From Verrucomicrobiota bacterium (lineage in GTDB: Bacteria; Verrucomicrobiota; Verrucomicrobiia; Limisphaerales; UBA1100): 15,961 bases of DNA. Of the stretch, positions 6,176 to 14,803 are shown in pieces (within the stretch, counting starts at the first letter, position 1; each line of letters opens with the position of its first letter). The notes beneath the pieces were generated by a model that was not told the DNA's origin, did not search any database, and saw only the letters and a program-made list of their open reading frames with translations. The stretch spans positions 1-15,961 of the forward strand of contig JAPKDK010000034.1 in assembly GCA_028872645.1 (NCBI GenBank), written 5' to 3'. Made by a program: the position numbers and the translations under genes.

Positions 6176-7183
6176 ATGAATCGCGCAACTCATACATTGT
6201 TAAGCGTAGGATTTTTGGGTGGATTACACCTGATGCTTGCCCAACCCGGCGCACCTGCAACCGGAGTTATTCCCGGCGCACCCATTACGCCTGTGCCCGG
6301 TGCTGCAGCGGGAGGCGTAGCACCCATTCCCGGCGCTACGGGTTCTGTCGGCACGCTGCCCGGCATGGCAGTCACGCCCCAACCTGGTGGGGTGGGATTA
6401 CCCACGGGCTTACCCGGCGGTGCGGGCACTGTCAATATTCCTACTTCGCCCACCATCGATCCTTCCTCCGGCATTCCGGTTCTGGGAGCCGGAGGCGGTG
6501 GAACTATCCCCGGCATCGGATTGCCTGGCGGCAATCTTCCGGGAATTGGAGTTCCCGGCGCAGGTGGCGCACCAACAGGCCTCCCACCCGACGGAAGCAC
6601 TTTACTGCCACCCGGCGGTGTCTCCACCAACCAAGTTCCACAACCGATTATTAATGCCGCAATTATGGCCGAAGCCATGCGAGTGTTTCAGGCCGAGGCT
6701 AAATTAATCCAAGCCGAGGCCAATGGAAAATTCACCGGTAATGTGAAGCTAGATAAGTGGGATAAGAAAACCCGACAAGTCCGCCAACAACACAATCTGG
6801 CCGTGCTGTACACGATGGGTGTGGGTGTGCCTCTTGATTTTCGATCGGCCTACAAATGGTTCAAAATTGCAGCAGACGAAGGACTTCCGGAAGCTCAACT
6901 CAATGTAGGCATCGCGCTGCAAAGCGGCATGGGCGTAAAGAAAGATTATGTGGGCGCGTACAAATATTACACCTTGGCGGCCGCCCGCGGATTACCCACT
7001 GCCGCACCGGCAAGAGATAATCTTGCGCAATTCCTTTCGCAGTTTCAAATCCGCGCCGGCCAGCGAATGGCGCAAGGCTTCAAGCATCGATTGGACGCAA
7101 AGCAAAGGTACGAATTGGAACGCAAGCAAGCGGAAGTCGAACTCTACGAAGCGCTGGGCCGCAAGCCACCGGGATCCAATTAA
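6176..7183 (+). CDS. exported Pro/Gly-rich protein with Sel1-like repeats
   Basis: The product is 335 residues from the ATG at 6176 (six residues shorter than the first ATG at 6158). Residues 1-22 look like a Sec signal peptide (LLSVGFLGGLHLMLA, then QPG). Residues 23-150 are low-complexity, rich in Pro, Gly, Ala and Thr, with recurring IPG, LPGG and GAP units. Residues about 158-200 are helical and charged. Two Sel1-like repeats follow: HNLAVLYTMGVGVPLD...AYKWFKIAADEGLPEAQ (about 206-241) and NVGIALQSGMGVKKDYVGAY..AAARGLP (243-274). A charged helical tail ends it. Sel1 repeats mediate protein-protein contacts; the Pro/Gly region is probably a flexible periplasmic spacer. Its TAA overlaps the stop of the convergent FHA-GAF gene at the palindrome TTAA (7180-7183). 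No enzyme domain is seen. Confidence 0.85.
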   Translation: MNRATHTLLSVGFLGGLHLMLAQPGAPATGVIPGAPITPVPGAAAGGVAPIPGATGSVGTLPGMAVTPQPGGVGLPTGLPGGAGTVNIPTSPTIDPSSGIPVLGAGGGGTIPGIGLPGGNLPGIGVPGAGGAPTGLPPDGSTLLPPGGVSTNQVPQPIINAAIMAEAMRVFQAEAKLIQAEANGKFTGNVKLDKWDKKTRQVRQQHNLAVLYTMGVGVPLDFRSAYKWFKIAADEGLPEAQLNVGIALQSGMGVKKDYVGAYKYYTLAAARGLPTAAPARDNLAQFLSQFQIRAGQRMAQGFKHRLDAKQRYELERKQAEVELYEALGRKPPGSN

Positions 7184-8643
7184 GCGCCCGATACCGACCG
7201 GCTACCCCAAGTTAGTGAGGCCAGTTGGCCGATGACCATCAGTGCCGCGAGATCCTCCGCACTAAATTCCGCCTCGGTATTGGTATCTTCCACACACAAG
7301 ACCCCCAACTCAAAGCCGGCGCATATCAAGGGCACGTACAACCCCGAGTGAGTGGAAAGCCGTCGCACGGATTCCTTTTTACTCACCTGCACCCACGCGT
7401 AGCCGGCACGCCCTTCCAGCACGCGATGTGCGAGCATGTCGCTCATTGCCGCGTTGAGCGAAGGCACATGCGCGCGCACCCGAACGCGACCGGTGTCATG
7501 ATAGATGGCAAACAGCGCAGCACGCTTAATGGAAGGCAGCCAGTCGGGCAATTGTTTGACCAGCCAGTTCGACATTGCATCCACATCCGCATGAGCGTCC
7601 AACTGTGTTGGGAGATCAGGTAAAATTTCCATTAGCGCAGAAGCTCCTGCGCCTTCAGTGAAAGGTTCATCCAGCGAGCAAACATGAGTAGTGCGGATGC
7701 GACCCATGGGGCTCTTGCGGCTTTTCATCACCGCCTCCACTTCCGGGACGCTGCGTTGACCGGGAGAATAGTATCTATAGTCTTCTTCTTTATAGACAGG
7801 ATACGAATCCAATTTCGGAAACCCGCTTCCACCTCGGACGGGTTGGGGCTCGGTGAGAGGCACTTCCTTATCCTCCACAGCAACGGCCGCGGCATCGCCT
7901 CTCGTCATATCAGTTGAGGCGACGTGCCACACGCGGATGAGGGTGGAGCCAATTTGCACCTTGTCGGCCGTGTTCACCACGCACGCGCCGTCAATTGAAC
8001 CGCCATTCACCAAAGTTCCATGAGTGCTGCCGAGGTCTTCCACCCAGCAAATGCTGCGCGTTTGCCAAATGCGCGCATGGGTGCGGCTCACCAGCAAATC
8101 GCCGCTGAGATCGAGGCTGATGTCGACTTCGGGATGTTTGCGGCCAATGAAAATTTCATCGCGATCAAACACTTCCAGCCGCGTTTTTCCATCGAAGATC
8201 AGCTCAATGTGCAACCCCACCGAAGTGTTATCCGACAGAGGATCGGGGCTTTCTTTGGACGCCGGCTGCGAACGGGGTTTGAAGGGGTGTTTGCGTTTGG
8301 GATTACGCGTGCCGCTTGGGGCATTGCGCTTGCGGCGGTCGGGCAGTGTGGCTTTGAGGGTGAGTTGGGTTTCGCCAAGAGTAATCACTTCGCCGGGACG
8401 CAGCACTTGGGGGGCCTCGAGTTTTTCGCCGTTCACAAACGTGCCCGCGCGGCTGTCAAGATCTTCAATGCGCACCTCGTCCGCTTCGCGCCAAACGCGC
8501 GCGTGGGCGCGGCTTACCAAATCGTCCGGCGTGAGATCCAGCCCCACCGCGGTGTGCTCGTTGCGCCGGCCGATGATGAGGTTGTCACCTTCCACCTTCA
8601 CCTCGCGCGCCTGACCGCTTTGCGTGATTTCAAATTGCAGCAT
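7180..8643 (-). CDS. FHA-FHA-GAF signalling protein
   Basis: The product is 487 residues from the ATG at 8643; an upstream ATG (8721) is possible but would add unrelated sequence ahead of the first FHA strand (MLQFEITQSG) and nearly touch the divergent kinase start. FHA domain 1 spans about 3-97 (IIGRR, LVSRAHARVW, DLDSRAGTFVNG) and FHA domain 2 about 145-240 (IFIGRK, LVSRTHARIW, DLGSTHGTLVNG). The GRx, SRxH and GTxVNG residues that bind phosphothreonine are kept, though domain 1 has DSRAG in place of the common GSTNG. A basic Pro/Lys linker (100-135) and a variable linker (241-340) follow. Residues about 345-478 look like a GAF domain (LPDWLPSIKRAALFAIY; GLYVPLICAGFELGVLCVED). The GAF ligand is unknown. 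No output domain is present, so it probably binds a phosphorylated partner, plausibly one made by the divergent kinase. It is cytoplasmic. Confidence 0.9.
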   Translation of the reverse strand: MLQFEITQSGQAREVKVEGDNLIIGRRNEHTAVGLDLTPDDLVSRAHARVWREADEVRIEDLDSRAGTFVNGEKLEAPQVLRPGEVITLGETQLTLKATLPDRRKRNAPSGTRNPKRKHPFKPRSQPASKESPDPLSDNTSVGLHIELIFDGKTRLEVFDRDEIFIGRKHPEVDISLDLSGDLLVSRTHARIWQTRSICWVEDLGSTHGTLVNGGSIDGACVVNTADKVQIGSTLIRVWHVASTDMTRGDAAAVAVEDKEVPLTEPQPVRGGSGFPKLDSYPVYKEEDYRYYSPGQRSVPEVEAVMKSRKSPMGRIRTTHVCSLDEPFTEGAGASALMEILPDLPTQLDAHADVDAMSNWLVKQLPDWLPSIKRAALFAIYHDTGRVRVRAHVPSLNAAMSDMLAHRVLEGRAGYAWVQVSKKESVRRLSTHSGLYVPLICAGFELGVLCVEDTNTEAEFSAEDLAALMVIGQLASLTWGSRSVSGA

Positions 8644-8731
8644 TCCCCAACACCTTGGCGACCCATCGCCCCCCGAGTCAATCCCGCGCTCGGCAAATCC
8701 ATTTTCTTCTGATAAATTCATCGGCGTTCGT
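8644..8731. other. divergent spacer between the FHA-GAF and FHA-kinase genes
   Basis: These 88 bp must carry the starts of both genes. A short hairpin, GGCGA (8657-8661) with TCGCC (8666-8670), lies in the leader of the minus gene. GATAAAT near 8711-8717 could be a -10 element for the kinase, but no well-spaced -35 box is seen for either strand. Neither start has a strong Shine-Dalgarno. Confidence 0.4.
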
Positions 8732-10216
8732 ATGAGCACCCAACCCGCTAGAATTCTCATCCAACGCCAAAACGGCGAGAAGGTGGCCGAGTACTCACTC
8801 GGCCCCGGCACACACGTGGTCGGGCGCGAAACCTCCGCGGGCGTGCGGGTGGAAAGCGAATTCCTCTCACGCATCCACGCCACGCTGCACCTCACTGAAA
8901 CCACACAGGAAATTGAAGATCACGGCAGTACTTCCGGTACATTCATTAACAGCGTCGCCGTACACGGCCGTATAGCGTTGCCGGAAAATCAGGCGGTACA
9001 AATGGGCGATCTCTATCTCACCGTCCAGCGCGACCAACACCTGACCACCGACGATCCTCCACCCAAACTGTACCACGCCAATGACCTCGCCGGTGGCGGA
9101 CGCTACGCCCTCATTCGCGAACTCGGCCGGGGCGCGCGCGGCGTGGTGTGGCTCGCACGCGATCAACATCTCGAAGAACAAGTCGCCCTCAAACGCCTCC
9201 CACCCGAGCTGGCCGCCGACCCAGTGGCCCTCGGAGATCTCAAACGCGAAGTACAAAAAGCCCACCGCCTTTCGCACCCCAACATAATCCGCATCCACGA
9301 CCTCGTGCAACTGCCCGAAGAGCAACCCTTCATCGCAATGGAATTTGTGGATGGTGCCGACCTCGCCGCAATGCGCGCCCAACAGCCCGATGGATTATAT
9401 CGTTGGGAAAACCTCGCGCCGCTCGCGTTGCAAATGTGCGATGCCCTCAATTACGCCCACCAACAACACATCGTCCATCGCGACATCAAGCCCGCCAATA
9501 TGATGATCACCCGCGAGGGTCATCTCAAACTCGCCGACTTCGGCATCGCCGCCAACTCCGCCGATGCCGCCACGCGCGACGGCATGGAAGGCGACGCCAG
9601 CGGCACCGTTGCCTATATGAGCCCTCAACAAATGCAGGGCCAAACCGCCACACCCAGCGACGACCTCTACGCCCTCGGCGCCACGCTCTACGATTTACTC
9701 AGCACCCAACCCCCCTTCCACGATGGCGACATCGTCCACCTCGTGCAGGAAGCCCCAGCCCCCACCTTGCACCAGCGCCTCGAACAGCTCGGCATCAACA
9801 ACCCCATTCCCGATCACGTCCACCAAGCCATCATGGCCTGCCTCGACAAGGACCCCGCGCAACGCCCTGCCGATGCCGCCACTTTCGGGCAGCTCATTCA
9901 TCCCAACTCCGCCCCGCCCCCCGTGCCGCCCGAGTTCCAACCCGAAGTCGAATCTGTCCTCGCCGAGCCTATCGAAAAAACCCAACGTTATTTAGAAGAA
10001 AAGCTCCCCCAACCCGTCACCCATTGGTGGAGCACCCAGTCCAGCGGTAAACAACAATTCCTCACTATTGCCTCCATCATCCTCGGCCTCATCATCGCCG
10101 AAATCGCCTACTCCAAACTCACCAAAAAAGCCTTCTTAAAAACCATCCGCCAACACCACCCCTTCCTCCCGTGGCCCGTGGCCCCCGCCGCCCACCACCC
10201 CAAAGGCGGTAAATAA
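8732..10216 (+). CDS. FHA-domain serine/threonine protein kinase with C-terminal membrane anchor
   Basis: The product is 494 residues from the ATG at 8732; an in-frame ATG at 8624 would add 36 residues and overlap the divergent gene. An N-terminal FHA domain (about 8-100) keeps GR (31-32), LSRIHA (45-50) and DHGSTSGTFIN (63-73). The kinase domain (about 125-388) is of the bacterial PknB/Hanks type and looks active: glycine loop LGRGARGVVW (131-140), Lys154 in VALK, HRDIKPANMM (249-258), DFG (269-271), YMSPQ (295-299) and DLYALGATLYDLL (311-323). Thr281, Ser290 and Thr292 are possible activation-loop phosphosites. A Pro-rich linker leads to one membrane segment (about 443-460, FLTIASIILGLIIAEIA) and a 34-residue basic/Pro-rich tail. 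With kinase and FHA on one side and almost nothing beyond the membrane, it is tail-anchored rather than a PknB-style receptor. The divergent FHA-GAF protein is a natural candidate partner. Confidence 0.93.
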   Translation: MSTQPARILIQRQNGEKVAEYSLGPGTHVVGRETSAGVRVESEFLSRIHATLHLTETTQEIEDHGSTSGTFINSVAVHGRIALPENQAVQMGDLYLTVQRDQHLTTDDPPPKLYHANDLAGGGRYALIRELGRGARGVVWLARDQHLEEQVALKRLPPELAADPVALGDLKREVQKAHRLSHPNIIRIHDLVQLPEEQPFIAMEFVDGADLAAMRAQQPDGLYRWENLAPLALQMCDALNYAHQQHIVHRDIKPANMMITREGHLKLADFGIAANSADAATRDGMEGDASGTVAYMSPQQMQGQTATPSDDLYALGATLYDLLSTQPPFHDGDIVHLVQEAPAPTLHQRLEQLGINNPIPDHVHQAIMACLDKDPAQRPADAATFGQLIHPNSAPPPVPPEFQPEVESVLAEPIEKTQRYLEEKLPQPVTHWWSTQSSGKQQFLTIASIILGLIIAEIAYSKLTKKAFLKTIRQHHPFLPWPVAPAAHHPKGGK

Positions 10217-10258
10217 AACGGGTGTAAATGCTTTTGGGGGCGGAAGGGGTGAGCAGGG

Positions 10259-13200
10259 TCACTTGGAGAGAAACATCTTGCTCTGCACCACAAGATGGAC
10301 GAGGTCACGCAGGCGATTTTCTTTTTTTGTTAGTTCGGAAACAATGAGATCGACTTCCCCGCGGTCGACTGTTTCAAGCTGGCGGCCGGTGGCGTAGGTG
10401 AGCATTTTCTCAGTGAGACAACGCGCCACAAGCAGTTTGCGTTTCATGAGCATTTTTTTGAACTCAACAATGTCGGCGATCTTATTGCCGTTGGCCATGG
10501 TGGCCGAGGTGTTGATCGGATCTCGAGCGCTCTTGTAATTGTCGCGCCAGCGACCAACCACGTCGAAATTCTCAAATGCGAAGCCCATGGGGTCGATCTT
10601 GACGTGGCAGCTGTAGCAAGCTGCGTTCGTTCGATGCAGCTTGAGGCGCTCACGAATGCCAGTGGCCTCGCGGGTATCGACAGGCAATGGCTCGACATCC
10701 GGGGGTGGAGGCGCAGGAGGCGTTCCCAACACGTTTTCCAGAACCCATACCCCGCGAATCACCGGAGAGGTATCGACCCCATTGGCCGTGGCAGTCATGA
10801 GTCCGGGTTGGGTGAAAATGCCGCCACGCCGTGGATCATTCAGGGGCACCTTGCGGAGGCGTGCCCCCCGGATTCCCTCTCGCTTATAGATCCACTTGGC
10901 CAGAGTCTGGTTCATGTAGGTGTAGTCAGAGTCGATGAACTGATCGATCCTGCCATTGGTTTCCAGAATCTCGGAAAAATACATCGTGACCTGTTTTGCC
11001 AGCATGGGTTCGACCTTGAGGTTCTTGTAAAACTGGTAGTCCCCGCCTGAGGGCGGCATGTCGCCCAGTTTGTCGAGCCGCAGCCAGGCCGAGGGAAAAT
11101 GCTGGACGAAGGCTTTGGCCTTGGGGTCTTTCAGCATACGATCCACCTGTCGGCTACGTTCCTTGGGGTCATTGAGTTTGCCGGAACGCGCAGCCGCAAA
11201 GAGTGCTTCATCCGGCATGGATGACCAGAGGAAGTAGCTTAGACGCGAGGCGATGCCAAAGGCGTCAAGGCGACCGGGTTTTTCCTTGAGGTAGAGGAAC
11301 TGCGGCGAGCACATCATAGCCGCGTAACCTTCCTGCATTGCGCGAACCAGTAGCGGCACCTCATCGGAGGGTTTCTTTTGATTGTTCGCGGTAGCGCGCA
11401 AACTATCCACCGAAAGCTGGGCATGTGCCATTCCTGCTCCCCCCCATCCGGCGCGGAAGCTATTGGGCTGACCATAGGCAAAGTACTCCACCCGAAGGGT
11501 GTGCTTACCTGCCTTAAGATTAATATTACCTTTCTTTAGCTGTGGGCCGTGAAGCCCATCATGCTCCACCGCTTTTTTTCCATCGATCAAAATACGGCCA
11601 CCATCGTCTGAAGCCATCTCGAAAACATATTTCCCATCCTTCGGGGCATTCAGGGTACCGGTAAATACCATTCCATATTTTTCCTTCCGTTTGGAGACAC
11701 TCAGGTCAATGAGTCCCTTGGGAAGATCCCCGGTTGCGATTGGTTTGAGCGCATCAAAATTTGGAAGTTTATTCCACTGCCCTTCATACAGCCGGTAACT
11801 CAGATTCTGGATGCCTCCGGGCAATGTCACCAGCGGCTCCACCTGCTGCTTCAACACAAGCTGGATGTAAGGCTCAATCAATTCCGGCTTCACTGTCTGG
11901 CGAAAAGCCCGCTCAGCAAAAGCAGCCATCAATCGGCGAATTTCTGCTTCTTTTCCGGAACCGCTGCCATAAAGCGCGATGTGGCTTTTGGGCGGCCAGG
12001 TTTTGATCAAAGGCTCGATGGTGAGACTATGGATGCGTATGTGCGGCCCCTGATAACCGTCTTTAAACAGCGTCTTCGCCATCTCAAGAGGCCACTTGTC
12101 ATGAGTTTCCTTGTTGGTTTTCTTGTCCGGCCGCAGACTGAAAGCCGCCGGCAGATATTTCTCAACCACTCTTTCAGCGCGGAAGCCCCGATCGTAGGGC
12201 CCGTTTTCCCAACCGAGCCAGGTCGTCCAAGTCTTATCCATCCATACTTCGCGAGTATAGGTGCGCTTCTTCCCATCGCCCGGGATTGACCACAAAGCGA
12301 GCGGGGTGGAGGTAACTCCGGCAATCCCACCATTTTTTGTGTTGGCAATGTTAAGGCAGAGTTGAAACGGATCTTCTGCCTCGAGCTTAACCATCTCATT
12401 CCAGGGATGCTGTTGATTATGAGCGGAAGCTTCGACGGTGATTCGGTAACGCGCCGAAACGCCCACCCCGTTGCGCAAATCGGTCGGAGCCAAGCGACCA
12501 AAGCGCTCATAACCCTGCGCCATCATATCATAGTCGGGATTGATCGCGCGCGAGGCCGCTTCGATCATATGTTCACCTTGGCCTTTGCCCTTGATCAGGT
12601 GGCCAGCAAAGCGTTTCATTTCCATCTTCGGTTTTGGTTCGAGATGGGTGGCCTGTGCGAGCGTTTCTTCCACCGCGCCCAGAACCAGCTTCAGCAGGAA
12701 ATCGGACATGACCAGCTTGTCGCCCAGGTTGAAGAAACCTGCCTCCTCCTCGTCTTCCGGGAAGAAGCGTAACGGGTCGCTACCCGTTCGCTCCACGCTA
12801 CCGTTGCCGTTATTATCTATCAGTCGCGAACCTCCTGCATCCGGACGATAGTCCGCGCCCTTGAGATAAAGCAGATCGCGCAACGTATTGCGCAGCTCGT
12901 GCCGGTTCAGGCGTCGCAGCACGGTCTGCCCTCCGGTGCTACGCGCTTTTTCGTAGGCCAGTGCAAGTGTGCGGGTCAAGGTATCAACCACCGGTTTCAC
13001 CTCCGCGCGCGTAGGCTGCGGTTGTTTTTTGGGTGGCATCTCGCCGAGGTTGAGCTGGTCGAGAATCCCCTGCCAGATTTCCAAAGCCTCATGCTTTGTC
13101 AAATCCATACCGAGATTGTCAAAGCGGATATCGCCCTTCTGTTTCTTGGAACCGTGGCACTCAAAACAGTGCTGTTTGAGGAAGGGCTTCAGTTTGACCA

Positions 13201-13312
13201 ATGAATCATCCGCACGAGCAAACGAGCAAAGCAACAGCGTTATGAGAACGACTCCAAAACATGGAAAGAGTTCTCGCCATCGCCGAACGAACGTAAAGTT
13301 TAATGATCTCAT
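10259..13312 (-). CDS. exported di-haem PSCyt1/DUF1592-family protein with PA14 insert
   Basis: The product is 1017 residues with a Sec signal (about 10-34, FGVVLITLLLCSFARA). The order read from motifs is: planctomycete-type cytochrome (PSCyt1) with CFECH haem site (49-53) and MPP (92-94); DUF1587 (about 131-195, LRRLNRHELRNTLRDLL); a long variable region (200-455); the start of DUF1595 (about 458-490, FAERAFRQTVKPELIEPY); a PA14-like domain (about 505-640, GTLNAPKDGKYVFEMASDDG, then ILIDG); the rest of DUF1595 (about 650-675, SPQFLYLKE); DUF1592 (about 680-805); DUF1588 (about 825-925) with a second haem motif CYSCH (899-903); and DUF1585 (about 940-1015). Members are exported proteins of unknown reaction, often thought to act in polymer breakdown. 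It follows the DUF1552 gene by 56 bp, the standard pairing, and converges on the kinase gene with 42 bp between stops and no clear terminator. Confidence 0.93.
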   Translation of the reverse strand: MRSLNFTFVRRWRELFPCFGVVLITLLLCSFARADDSLVKLKPFLKQHCFECHGSKKQKGDIRFDNLGMDLTKHEALEIWQGILDQLNLGEMPPKKQPQPTRAEVKPVVDTLTRTLALAYEKARSTGGQTVLRRLNRHELRNTLRDLLYLKGADYRPDAGGSRLIDNNGNGSVERTGSDPLRFFPEDEEEAGFFNLGDKLVMSDFLLKLVLGAVEETLAQATHLEPKPKMEMKRFAGHLIKGKGQGEHMIEAASRAINPDYDMMAQGYERFGRLAPTDLRNGVGVSARYRITVEASAHNQQHPWNEMVKLEAEDPFQLCLNIANTKNGGIAGVTSTPLALWSIPGDGKKRTYTREVWMDKTWTTWLGWENGPYDRGFRAERVVEKYLPAAFSLRPDKKTNKETHDKWPLEMAKTLFKDGYQGPHIRIHSLTIEPLIKTWPPKSHIALYGSGSGKEAEIRRLMAAFAERAFRQTVKPELIEPYIQLVLKQQVEPLVTLPGGIQNLSYRLYEGQWNKLPNFDALKPIATGDLPKGLIDLSVSKRKEKYGMVFTGTLNAPKDGKYVFEMASDDGGRILIDGKKAVEHDGLHGPQLKKGNINLKAGKHTLRVEYFAYGQPNSFRAGWGGAGMAHAQLSVDSLRATANNQKKPSDEVPLLVRAMQEGYAAMMCSPQFLYLKEKPGRLDAFGIASRLSYFLWSSMPDEALFAAARSGKLNDPKERSRQVDRMLKDPKAKAFVQHFPSAWLRLDKLGDMPPSGGDYQFYKNLKVEPMLAKQVTMYFSEILETNGRIDQFIDSDYTYMNQTLAKWIYKREGIRGARLRKVPLNDPRRGGIFTQPGLMTATANGVDTSPVIRGVWVLENVLGTPPAPPPPDVEPLPVDTREATGIRERLKLHRTNAACYSCHVKIDPMGFAFENFDVVGRWRDNYKSARDPINTSATMANGNKIADIVEFKKMLMKRKLLVARCLTEKMLTYATGRQLETVDRGEVDLIVSELTKKENRLRDLVHLVVQSKMFLSK

Positions 13313-13368
13313 GACGAATTTATTCGTTTATGAAAGACGGCAAAAGGAACGTCGTCCTCCACGCTGGC

Positions 13369-14685
13369 CTACGACCATTCCAAGCCAGTTAGGTTACCCG
13401 TGCTCGATCCGAAGCGGTCAATTTCCAGCCCAGATCTCTGGAGAATCGAAAGCAACAGGTTGGCGGCCGGCACTTCTGAAACTCCTTCCGCCAAACGTTG
13501 CTCTTTACCAACCAGCCGTTGAGGCTGCTTGGTGCCTTTCAGAAACAGCCCCGGGTAAACTTTATGTTCGCCGTGCTTGAATCCACCGCCCGCCAAGACC
13601 AACGGTAGGTTTCTAGTGGAATGCCCACCGGCGGCCATACCGCAGCCGTACAAAATGGAAGTATGATCGAGAAGTGTCCCCCCATTAATTGGATCATCCT
13701 GCGCCTTCAACAGATCGATTAGGTAAGACATCATTGCAATCTGAAAACCTTCGATCTTTTTCAAAGCCGCAACCGGTTCAGGACGTTCACCGTGATGAGA
13801 GAAGCCGTGGTAGCCGCCATTGAGCCCGAAGTCTCCATTCGCAAAACCGCTGACGCAAGTGATTACACGCGTTGAGTCAGTCTGCAGGGCGAGGGCGATA
13901 ATTTCCATCATCGCCTTGAGTTGTTCCTCGGTCTGGTTGCCCGGCTTAGGTTCAGGCACATCGGTTTTGGGCTTGGGGCGGTTGAGCCAAGGCTCCTGTT
14001 GATTAATCTTTTTTTCCAAAGTACGAACGGAATCAAGATATTCCTCAAGCTTGTGTTGGTCCTGCTTGCCAAGTTCCCGGCTCAAGGATTTTGCCTGTCC
14101 TTTCACCACATCGAGGATGCTGTTCTGCCGTTTGAAACGCTCGGCTTGCGTAGCCTTTTTCTGTGGCGTATCTTCAAAAAACATGGCCCGGTAAGCCGCG
14201 CGCATATCAACACTAGGCACCTGCACCCCGGTACGGGTAAAGCTGAGCAGATTGCGTTCCCGGACCCCAAGCGTCATGGATGGGAAACGCGTGGCCGCAC
14301 CATGATACTCAGCCAATTTCTGGTCGAGGCTGATGTTCCCCTCGACATAATTGTGGGCAAGAATGGGGCGGACACCACTGAGCAGCACCGGAACGCCTCG
14401 GTGACCACCGGTAAAGCCGTGATCGAGATTCTGAAACAAGGTGATGTCCTTGCGGTGTTTTTCCAGTGCCTTGAGCGTCTCAGGCATATCGTAACCAGCT
14501 CCAGCCTGATTGGCATCGGGGAAGAAGGCCTTTTGGTAAACTCCATAGTTGTTGGACAGACAAACGAAGCGCTTCACTGGCTTCTTGAGCGGGACCGCAC
14601 CGCGCAACGGGGCCAAAGACTCCAGCATCGGAAGCGCAATCGCTACCCCTGCGCCCTTCAGAAACCTTCTTCGATCAATACCCAT
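13369..14685 (-). CDS. Tat-exported DUF1552 family protein
   Basis: The product is 438 residues from the ATG at 14685; the ATG at 14691 gives two more residues but lies only three bases from the AGGA site, against nine for 14685. The N-terminus has a twin-arginine signal (DRRRFLKG, 4-11, then GVAIALPMLESLAPL). The body matches the DUF1552 family: RFVCLSNNYGVYQKAFFP near 39-56, LDHGFTGGHRG near 87-97, HGFSHHG near 293-299, and ILYGCGMAAGGHSTRNLPLVLAGG near 344-367. The conserved His and Gly clusters recall the DUF1501/sulfatase-like alkaline phosphatase fold, but no reaction is established. In planctomycetes and verrucomicrobia this gene is regularly found beside a DUF1592-type gene, as here, and the two products probably work together outside the cytoplasm. 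Length is normal for the family. Confidence 0.93.
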   Translation of the reverse strand: MGIDRRRFLKGAGVAIALPMLESLAPLRGAVPLKKPVKRFVCLSNNYGVYQKAFFPDANQAGAGYDMPETLKALEKHRKDITLFQNLDHGFTGGHRGVPVLLSGVRPILAHNYVEGNISLDQKLAEYHGAATRFPSMTLGVRERNLLSFTRTGVQVPSVDMRAAYRAMFFEDTPQKKATQAERFKRQNSILDVVKGQAKSLSRELGKQDQHKLEEYLDSVRTLEKKINQQEPWLNRPKPKTDVPEPKPGNQTEEQLKAMMEIIALALQTDSTRVITCVSGFANGDFGLNGGYHGFSHHGERPEPVAALKKIEGFQIAMMSYLIDLLKAQDDPINGGTLLDHTSILYGCGMAAGGHSTRNLPLVLAGGGFKHGEHKVYPGLFLKGTKQPQRLVGKEQRLAEGVSEVPAANLLLSILQRSGLEIDRFGSSTGNLTGLEWS

Positions 14686-14694
14686 TTTCATATT

Positions 14695-14698
14695 TCCT
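14695..14698 (-). promoter_or_regulatory. Shine-Dalgarno AGGA for the DUF1552 gene
   Basis: On the minus strand AGGA lies nine bases before the ATG at 14685 and three before the ATG at 14691, which favours the inner start. I see no convincing -35/-10 pair in 14699-14803. Confidence 0.45.
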
Positions 14699-14803
14699 AT
14701 AGACTATTTATCATGCGCCGATATTCATGACGCTCGGTCAGAATACAACTTGCTCCTGAGGTCGTAAATCAATAACAAAACCTCAAATTTAGCGAAAAAA
14801 CCA

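Noticed and set aside
6190..6678. 162-residue minus-strand ORF with many PPG/GTP units
   Set aside because: It is the reverse reading of the Pro/Gly-rich region; Pro and Gly codons are complementary (CCN/GGN), so an open antisense frame is expected.
8020..8712. 230-residue plus-strand ORF opposite the FHA-FHA-GAF gene
   Set aside because: It is the antisense of two clear FHA domains, shows no domain pattern of its own, and arises from the GC-rich codon use of the real gene.
9148..10050. 300-residue Arg/Pro-rich ORF inside the kinase gene
   Set aside because: It is a second-frame reading of the kinase with the extreme Arg/Pro bias expected of a shifted frame; the kinase motifs are all in the main frame.
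13314..13327. Palindrome ACGAAT..ATTCGT directly before the DUF1592-type start
   Set aside because: It is only six AT-rich pairs around a two-base gap and would be unstable as RNA; it could be an operator, but one copy gives no support.
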